From Bacteroidales bacterium UBA1392 (GTDB lineage Bacteria; Bacteroidota; Bacteroidia; Bacteroidales; UBA932), in contig DBQO01000048.1 in NCBI GenBank assembly GCA_002305275.1, positions 1 to 8,655 of the forward strand: a stretch of DNA of 8,655 nt, read 5' to 3'. The position numbers and the translations under genes are program-made. Shown here piece after piece: positions 1-5,762 of the stretch. The first letter of the stretch is position 1; every line of letters starts with the position of its first letter. The notes under the pieces were generated by a model, which saw only the letters and a list, made by a program, of their open reading frames with translations, was not told the origin of the DNA and made no database searches.

Positions 1-786
1 CATGAGAGCATAGATATCGTGAGCCACCGACCTGCGGATCCAAAGTTCGCCGTGGCCCGTGCTGGAGACTCCTACAAAGTTATTGTCTGCAATGGTGGAA
101 GCACCGATGATGGGTACGTCACCCACTCTACCCCATTTCTTTCCGGTCATGCCTCCCGTAGAGGTGGCTGCTGCAATATTACCTTCCATATCAAGAGCCA
201 CACACCCTACGGTACCCATGGGAGCACCGGTTCTTTTCTCTTCAAGAGCCCTCTCCAATTCTACTTTGGCACTTTCGGTCGAAAAATAGGAGTTGGGGAC
301 CATTTCAAGTCCCTGCTCACGGGCAAAATAAGAAGCACCTTCCCCGATCAGAAGCACGTGAGGAGTCTTCTCCATCACAAGGCGTGCCGCTTTAATGGGA
401 TTTTTTATATCCGTAACACCGGCAACTGCACCAGCTGAGAGGTCACGACCATCCATTATTGATGCATCAAGTTCATGACGACCGTCTGAAGTCATAACTG
501 CTCCCTTCCCCGCGTTGAATAGAGGACAATCCTCAAGATAGATTACGGTAGCCTCAACGGCGTCGAGAGCACTACCCCCTGAAACAAGAATAGTTTTTCC
601 CTGTTCAAGAGCTTCATTAAGGAAGATGGAATAAGATGCCTCATCCTCTGCAGACATCGCTTCTGAGCCACCGGCACCTCCGTGAAGCACAATAGCCCAC
701 TCCTCAGGTTCTGTCTGTACCTGTTGATTACAGGAAATCAGGATCAATAGGGCTGTAAGCAGCATCCAGATATAGTTCGTTTTCAT
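1..786 (-). CDS. Isoaspartyl peptidase / L-asparaginase (Ntn-hydrolase, Thr nucleophile), predicted lipoprotein; 3' end outside window
   Basis: The visible 262 residues belong to the type 2 asparaginase/isoaspartyl aminopeptidase family (E. coli IaaA, glycosylasparaginase). These proteins cleave beta-aspartyl peptides and asparagine after autoproteolysis into alpha and beta subunits. Residues 1-19 are a lipoprotein signal: Lys2, a hydrophobic stretch and a lipobox LISC with Cys19, so the mature enzyme should be membrane-anchored outside the cytoplasm. The alpha-subunit start LHGGAGG is at 34-40 and FNAGKGA at 90-96. The expected self-cleavage site is Gly191-Thr192 in MGTVGCVALD, with Thr192 as nucleophile. 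Next come AAATSTGGMTGK (205-216) and the substrate-binding GRVGD (219-223). The ATG at 786 is the only start that includes the signal peptide. It lies 17 bases after the pgi stop with no promoter-like sequence between, so the two are probably co-transcribed. The gene is cut by the window edge, not visibly broken. Family is sure; the preference between isoaspartyl peptides and asparagine cannot be read. Confidence 0.93.
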   Translation of the reverse strand, partial: MKTNYIWMLLTALLILISCNQQVQTEPEEWAIVLHGGAGGSEAMSAEDEASYSIFLNEALEQGKTILVSGGSALDAVEATVIYLEDCPLFNAGKGAVMTSDGRHELDASIMDGRDLSAGAVAGVTDIKNPIKAARLVMEKTPHVLLIGEGASYFAREQGLEMVPNSYFSTESAKVELERALEEKRTGAPMGTVGCVALDMEGNIAAATSTGGMTGKKWGRVGDVPIIGASTIADNNFVGVSSTGHGELWIRRSVAHDIYALM

Positions 787-803
787 AATAATATTAATTT
801 AAG

Positions 804-2165
804 TTAAAGTCGTTTTCGGAGCTCTTCTCCCTGCTTCTCATAACCCGGTTTTCCCAGAAGAGCAAACATGTTTTTCTTGTAATCCTCCACTCCGGGCTGG
901 TCAAAAGGATTTACGCCAAGCATATAGGCACTTATGCCGCAAGCCTTTTCAAAAAAGTAAAAGAGCTGGCCAAGGCTATATTCATCAATCATTTCTATGG
1001 AAATCTCCATTGTAGGTACACCACCGTCATTGTGGGCAAACATGGTGCCCTTTTGTGCCATCTTATTGCAGAACTCTATATTCTTTCCTGCCAGATAGTT
1101 CAGTCCGTCAAGATTTTGCTTATCGTGGCTGATTTCAACTCTGCGGCGGATTGTACGTACATCTATGAAGGTCTCGAAGAGAGTGCGCTCACCATCCTGG
1201 ATATATTGGCCCATGGAGTGCAGATCGGTAGTGAAATTGACCGATGCCGGGAAAATACCTTTGCCCTCTTTGCCTTCACTCTCACCAAATAACTGTTTCC
1301 ACCATTCGCAGACATAGCTGAGTTTGGGAGAGAATCCTACAAGCAATTCAATCTTCTTACCACTATCATATAGGGCATTGCGCATCGCCGCATAGAGGAG
1401 AGCAGGGTTATCCTTCGTATGTTCACTACATATACGCTGCATATCTGCCGCTCCCCTGACCATCTCCGAAATGTCGAAACCGGCAAGTGCTATCGGCAGC
1501 AATCCTACTGCCGTCAAAACTGAAAATCGCCCACCTACATTATCTTCAATTACGAAAGTCTTATATCCCTCCTGATTGGAGAGCAACCTGAGCGCCCCAC
1601 GCTCCTTGTCGGTAATGGCAACAATCCTTTTACGGGCACCTTTAATACCATAAGATTGTTCAATATAACTCTTGATCAAACGGAAAGCTACTGCCGGTTC
1701 CGTGGTGGTACCAGACTTGGAAATCACAACACAGGCAACATTGTTGATTGAAACCACATCCATCAATTCAGCAATATACTCTTCGGATAAATTTTGTCCC
1801 GCAAAAACTATTTTGATGCCACGGGTGGGAGACATCTGGTGAAATGAGTGCGAGAGTGCTTCAATAGTAGCCTTTGCTCCTAGGTATGATCCGCCTATAC
1901 CGATGACAATCACCAAGTTTATATCCATTTCAATCCATCTGTCAACCACTTTAAGATACTCCTCAATCATATCCGGGGTAATTTCAGAGGGAAGGCGGTT
2001 CCACCCTAGAAATTCACTGCCGGCACCTCTACCTGAATCAAGTATCGATAATGCCTCAAGAGCTTTTGTGGTATAATTATCAAACTCCTGATCACTTACA
2101 AAGCCTGAGCATCCTTTCAAGTCTAGATTAATCATGATATTGTCACTGTTATAATGTTGTTTCAT
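804..2165 (-). CDS. pgi: Glucose-6-phosphate isomerase
   Basis: Pgi interconverts glucose-6-phosphate and fructose-6-phosphate in the cytoplasm, in glycolysis and gluconeogenesis. The 453 residues match the short bacterial form seen in Firmicutes and Bacteroides. Visible signatures are GIGGSYLGAKA (89-99) and the sugar-phosphate loop SGTTTEP (151-157) of the SIS domains, DNVGGRFSVLTAVG (208-221), GESEGK (294-299) with the expected base Glu295, His316 in DLHSMGQ, and NPFDQPGVEDYKKN (419-432) with catalytic Lys430. The start is ambiguous. The ATG at 2165 overlaps the gpsA stop as ATGA, which favours translational coupling. The ATG at 2135 (residue 11, MINLDLKG) lines up better with the N-terminus of Bacteroides homologues as I recall them (MISLNIEK). 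Neither start has a clear Shine-Dalgarno sequence. I kept the longer form because of the overlap. The function is very secure. Confidence 0.98.
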   Translation of the reverse strand: MKQHYNSDNIMINLDLKGCSGFVSDQEFDNYTTKALEALSILDSGRGAGSEFLGWNRLPSEITPDMIEEYLKVVDRWIEMDINLVIVIGIGGSYLGAKATIEALSHSFHQMSPTRGIKIVFAGQNLSEEYIAELMDVVSINNVACVVISKSGTTTEPAVAFRLIKSYIEQSYGIKGARKRIVAITDKERGALRLLSNQEGYKTFVIEDNVGGRFSVLTAVGLLPIALAGFDISEMVRGAADMQRICSEHTKDNPALLYAAMRNALYDSGKKIELLVGFSPKLSYVCEWWKQLFGESEGKEGKGIFPASVNFTTDLHSMGQYIQDGERTLFETFIDVRTIRRRVEISHDKQNLDGLNYLAGKNIEFCNKMAQKGTMFAHNDGGVPTMEISIEMIDEYSLGQLFYFFEKACGISAYMLGVNPFDQPGVEDYKKNMFALLGKPGYEKQGEELRKRL

Positions 2166-3178
2166 TGAAGAATTGAGGCCAAATGGTTTACTACATAGTG
2201 GGGACTTTTCTCTTCATAGAGAATCTGGTACATCGCACTAACGATAGGGAGCTCAACATTGAGTTTTTTGGAAATGTCATTCATGCATCTTGTGGCGTAA
2301 TATCCCTCTGCAACCATATTCATCTCGGTATGGGCTGAAACCACAGAATAGCCTTTGCCAATCATTCCTCCGAAAGTGCGGTTACGGCTAAATTGAGAAT
2401 AGCAGGTAACCAGCAGATCGCCTAAGTATGCCGAACGTGATGGAATACGACTGGAATCGGGATGGGTCGAGTTGAGAAAACGAACCATCTCATTATAAGC
2501 TCCGGTAACCAAAACGGAGAGGAAGTTGTCACCGTAGCCAAGGGAGTGGCAAAGTCCTACGGCAACGGCATAGACATTCTTCATTGCGGCAGAATACTCT
2601 ACACCATAAATGTCGGTACTGCATACGACCTTTACATAGTGCGATGAGAATGATTTGCTTACCTTGCAGGAAATTTCTTTATGCTTGCTTGCAAAGGTCA
2701 GGTAAGAGAGTTTTTCCATAGCTACCTCTTCAGCATGTGTAGGGCCACTTAAAACCACTATCCTGTCGAATGGTATGCCAAGTGTTCTGTTAAAATATTC
2801 CGCCACAGTCAAATTTTCACTGGAAACAAATCCTTTTGTGGCAGATATGATCAGTTTATCTCTGAGAAGTTCAGTATCAAGGGGCTTGATCTGGGCGAGG
2901 AAATAGGCCGAGGGTATACAGAATATTACAGCGTCTGAATTGTAAACTACCTCATTAATGTCGTCACTCATCTCAAGCATATTGGTTTTCAAGGCTGCAG
3001 AACGGAGATACGAGCGGTTGCGCCCAAATTCTTTTATAAAGTCTATGTTATCTGAGTTGCGTATATACCAGTTTACTTTATTTCCCGTATCAGACAAAAC
3101 CTTTACCAGCGCAGTTGCCCAACTGCCGCTGCCAATGAGACCATACCTCAGCTCTTTTCCTATCAACTCCCTATACAC
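2162..3178 (-). CDS. gpsA: Glycerol-3-phosphate dehydrogenase [NAD(P)+]
   Basis: GpsA reduces dihydroxyacetone phosphate to sn-glycerol-3-phosphate, the backbone for phospholipid synthesis, in the cytoplasm. The 338-residue length is normal. The N-terminal Rossmann fold carries GLIGSGSWA (13-21), then SATKGF with Lys115 and SGPTHAEEVA (144-153). The C-terminal helical domain carries catalytic Lys200 (AAMKNVYA), LGDLLVTC (252-259) with Asp254, and SRNRTFG (264-270) with the substrate-binding Arg265-Asn266. The start is GTG at 3178. The next upstream in-frame codons are ACA, TTT and a TGA stop at 3187-3185, so no ATG can serve; a TTG at 3166 (residue 5) is the only close alternative. The stop overlaps the pgi start as ATGA. 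A -7-like box 33 bases upstream suggests that a transcript starts here and continues into pgi and the peptidase. Confidence 0.97.
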   Translation of the reverse strand: MYRELIGKELRYGLIGSGSWATALVKVLSDTGNKVNWYIRNSDNIDFIKEFGRNRSYLRSAALKTNMLEMSDDINEVVYNSDAVIFCIPSAYFLAQIKPLDTELLRDKLIISATKGFVSSENLTVAEYFNRTLGIPFDRIVVLSGPTHAEEVAMEKLSYLTFASKHKEISCKVSKSFSSHYVKVVCSTDIYGVEYSAAMKNVYAVAVGLCHSLGYGDNFLSVLVTGAYNEMVRFLNSTHPDSSRIPSRSAYLGDLLVTCYSQFSRNRTFGGMIGKGYSVVSAHTEMNMVAEGYYATRCMNDISKKLNVELPIVSAMYQILYEEKSPHYVVNHLASILQ

Positions 3179-3210
3179 TGTAAATCACATTAAGATAATC
3201 ATGTAACCAA

Positions 3211-3218
3211 CAAAGATA
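3211..3218 (-). promoter_or_regulatory. Putative Bacteroides-type -7 box upstream of gpsA
   Basis: Read on the minus strand, these bases are TATCTTTG, a perfect match to the TAnnTTTG -7 element of Bacteroidetes housekeeping sigma factors. They sit in the 59-base AT-rich gap between yggS and gpsA. Transcription would start around 3204-3207, leaving a leader of under 30 bases before the GTG start. A convincing -33 TTTG is not seen at the usual spacing, so this rests on one element in AT-rich DNA. If real, it would drive gpsA-pgi-peptidase independently of yidC-yggS. Confidence 0.4.
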
Positions 3219-3237
3219 TAATTATTTTTTTATTAAA

Positions 3238-3891
3238 TCAATAGCAACGAGCGCCAAAAATAGTGCTGCCAATGCGTACGATTGTAGCTCCCTCCTCAAC
3301 CGCAATGCGCCAATCCTGAGACATTCCCATGGAAAGGGTATCGAATTGCGGAAATTCCGGTTTCAATCTCTCAAAAGCTAACCTCAGCGTACGGAACTCT
3401 CCCCTCACCTGCTCCGCATCATCAATGAAGGAGGCCATTCCCATCAGACCGCGGATCCGGACATTGGGATATTTATCGCGAAAATGAGGCACAAGCTCCA
3501 GAGCTTCCTCTATGGGAAAACCTTGTTTACTCTCCTCCATGGCAATATGCAACTGTATGAGACAATCCACAACCTTACCGGAGTTGGCAGCCTGGCTATC
3601 AACTCTCGCGAGCAGACGCTCGGAGTCCACGGAATGGATAAGCGAGACATAGGGAAGAATCATTTTGATCTTGTTGCTCTGCAAATGACCGATAAAATGC
3701 CACTCTATATCTTTGGGGAGCGAGGAGGCCTTCTCAACCATTTCTTGTGGACGGCTTTCACCGAATGCACGTTGACCGGCATCGTAGGCCTCAAGAATCT
3801 CGGATAGAGAATGAAGTTTGGAAACTGCCACCAACTTTACAGTGGATGGCAGTTTGCTCAAAATATTCTCTATTCTCTCCCGTATAGTCAT
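3238..3891 (-). CDS. yggS: YggS/PROSC-family pyridoxal phosphate homeostasis protein
   Basis: This is a cytoplasmic single-domain PLP-binding protein with an alanine-racemase-type TIM-barrel fold. It has no established catalytic reaction; the family (E. coli YggS, human PLPBP) buffers free pyridoxal phosphate and affects amino-acid and vitamin B6 balance. The 217 residues are close to the usual length. PLP Schiff-base Lys25 lies in LVAVSKLH (20-27). Next come FGESRPQE (43-50), the family signature WHFIGHLQSNK (64-74), IRGLMGM (146-152), and the phosphate-binding end LSMGMSQDW (186-194) and RIGSTIFGAR (206-215). The ATG at 3891 shares its last base with the yidC TAA stop (TAATG), a typical arrangement for coupled re-initiation. 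It is therefore probably on the yidC transcript. A 59-base gap separates it from gpsA downstream. Family assignment is firm. Confidence 0.96.
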   Translation of the reverse strand: MTIRERIENILSKLPSTVKLVAVSKLHSLSEILEAYDAGQRAFGESRPQEMVEKASSLPKDIEWHFIGHLQSNKIKMILPYVSLIHSVDSERLLARVDSQAANSGKVVDCLIQLHIAMEESKQGFPIEEALELVPHFRDKYPNVRIRGLMGMASFIDDAEQVRGEFRTLRLAFERLKPEFPQFDTLSMGMSQDWRIAVEEGATIVRIGSTIFGARCY

Positions 3892-5762
3892 TATTTGCGT
3901 TTCTGCTGTTGTCTCATCTGTTCCTGCTGTATCCTATAGGCCTCATCTAGACGTTGTCTGAACTTGGATTTCTTCTGAGGCTCTTTGCTGTTGGCTCTCT
4001 GCTGAATTTGAGCTCGGAGCTTTTGCTCGTCAACGAACCACTTCCTTATTATCAAAGTCTGAATGATGGTGATAAGGTTGGAGAGCATATAGTAGTAACT
4101 CAATCCTGCAGAGAAGTTGTTCAATATCAGTACCATGAATATAGGCATAAACCATGTCTGCATAAACTTCATACCCGGCATCTGCTGGTTGTCCGCCATC
4201 TGGTTCATCGTCAATTTAGAGTAGAAGATCATCGACACACCCATGAGGATAGCGAAAAGCGAGATGTGGTCTCCGTAGAGAGGTATATTGAATCCAAAGT
4301 CAAGGATAGAGTCATATGCGCTAAGGTCATCCGCCCACAGGAACTTTTGTTGTCTCAACTCGAAGGAAGCAGGGAAGAAACGGAACATCGCAAAGAGGAT
4401 CGGGAACTGCAATAACATCGGAAGGCATCCCCCGAACATGCTTACCCCTGCCCGTTTGTAGAGGTCCATAGTCGCCTGCTGCTTCTTCATAGCATCCTCC
4501 TTCTTGGGGTATCTCTCATTGATCTTCTGTATCTCAGGCTGCAAGACCTTCATCTTAGCTGTAGAGTTATAAGACTTCAAGGTCAGGGGCGAGATCACAA
4601 TCTTAAGCAAAATGGTCAGGATGAGAATAATCAGACCGTAGCTCTCAATATATTTGCTGAGCCAGTTGAATACCGGAATTATGACGTAGCGGTTGATTGG
4701 TCCGATAAGTTTACCTCCAAGGGGAATGATCTTTTCAAAACCCTCATCATAGCTCTTGAGAGTCGGGTAGTGATTGGGGCCGAAATAGAACTTGAAAGGG
4801 AGGGAAAAATCCTTACTTTGAGTATCTATACCAACTAACATTTCTGCTGAAGAACGCATCAGGTCACCTGTGGCACCAACTACATCCTCGGTATAGAACT
4901 TATTTTCAAGAGTACCACCGACAAAATTATTTTCAGCCACAAGTATGGCAGAGAAAAATTGCTGCTGGAAGCCAAACCAGCGGATGTTTGCCGAGAATGA
5001 CTCTTTGGCAGAATCTTTTCTCATACCCAGACTCTTGACATCGTTGGTACCTGAAAACCGGTAAGCGATGGCGGAGTAATTTTTCTCATTTTTGTATCCC
5101 TTCTCAAGATGTGGCATATCTGCATTCCAATGGAGACGTATCTGGTTGGTACGTCTGTCTAGAATGCCATCCATATTGACAAATCTGAGATTGTAGTCTG
5201 CCATATAGCTCTCTTCCGCAAGCGCATAAATAGCCTCAATATAGGAGTGTTCCGAGAAATGGAGACGCAGGATTAAACTGTTTTCACTCTGTGATGCAAG
5301 TGAAAAATTGAGGTCACCAGTGTTAATCCATTGATTGGTATTAATCTCATACTCGAAGTTACTTTTTCCACTCCTAAGCAATACGAGTGCCGAGCTATCG
5401 TATGTATAGTAATTCTTGATCTCCACCTCGTAAGGCTGCGCACCTCTCGATGAGATTGTAAGCTTGATTTTGTCATTCTCAAGAGTGTAATGGTCAGCCT
5501 CCGCAACACTTGCAAGATGTAGCGCGGAATCTTGGTACAAAGGCAGTTCTTGACCGGGAATCTGCACTTCTTCAGCTGTCGCATGATAAGTCGTATCCAT
5601 GCGAGCACTCTCGATAGCTTGGGCTGCTGCTATTGAATCAGCTAAATATCTCTCCTTCTGCTGCTTCTCATACTGTTTGGTGTTGTACCAGCTGAAGAGT
5701 AGCAATATGATGCCGATGAGGGCAAATCCTATAATGGTGTTTCTGTTTTCTCCCTTACTCAT
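3891..5762 (-). CDS. yidC: Membrane protein insertase YidC
   Basis: YidC inserts and folds inner-membrane proteins, alone or with SecYEG. The 623 residues fit the Gram-negative form. An N-terminal membrane anchor spans about residues 8-26, followed by a large periplasmic beta-rich domain to about 350. The conserved five-segment core follows. It includes the groove helix SPLTLKSYNSTAKMKVLQP (391-409), MFGGCLPMLLQFPILFAMF (442-460) and FSAGLSYYYMLSNLITIIQ (550-568). The C-terminal tail (about 577-623) is rich in Lys, Arg and Gln and probably touches the ribosome. The position of the groove arginine of E. coli YidC (Arg366) is taken by Lys387, keeping the positive charge. I chose the ATG at 5762 because it puts the membrane anchor near the N-terminus, as in homologues. 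An in-frame extension to 5837 would add 25 Arg/Ser-rich residues lying inside the upstream gene. The start overlaps the DUF349 stop by 8 bases (ATGAGTAA). Confidence 0.96.
   Translation of the reverse strand: MSKGENRNTIIGFALIGIILLLFSWYNTKQYEKQQKERYLADSIAAAQAIESARMDTTYHATAEEVQIPGQELPLYQDSALHLASVAEADHYTLENDKIKLTISSRGAQPYEVEIKNYYTYDSSALVLLRSGKSNFEYEINTNQWINTGDLNFSLASQSENSLILRLHFSEHSYIEAIYALAEESYMADYNLRFVNMDGILDRRTNQIRLHWNADMPHLEKGYKNEKNYSAIAYRFSGTNDVKSLGMRKDSAKESFSANIRWFGFQQQFFSAILVAENNFVGGTLENKFYTEDVVGATGDLMRSSAEMLVGIDTQSKDFSLPFKFYFGPNHYPTLKSYDEGFEKIIPLGGKLIGPINRYVIIPVFNWLSKYIESYGLIILILTILLKIVISPLTLKSYNSTAKMKVLQPEIQKINERYPKKEDAMKKQQATMDLYKRAGVSMFGGCLPMLLQFPILFAMFRFFPASFELRQQKFLWADDLSAYDSILDFGFNIPLYGDHISLFAILMGVSMIFYSKLTMNQMADNQQMPGMKFMQTWFMPIFMVLILNNFSAGLSYYYMLSNLITIIQTLIIRKWFVDEQKLRAQIQQRANSKEPQKKSKFRQRLDEAYRIQQEQMRQQQKRK

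Noticed and set aside
19..438. A 139-codon plus-strand frame at the left edge
   Set aside because: It is opposite the clear isoaspartyl peptidase frame, which carries the catalytic motifs and runs without a stop to the edge.
3185..3187. TGA upstream of gpsA as a recoded or read-through codon
   Set aside because: TGA serves as a normal stop for gpsA and trmD here, there is no selenocysteine-type context, and GTG at 3178 gives a full-length GpsA.
3954..4415. A 153-codon plus-strand frame inside yidC
   Set aside because: It is antisense to the conserved YidC core and tail, has a His/Arg/Glu-rich composition with no recognisable domain, and is explained as a shadow.
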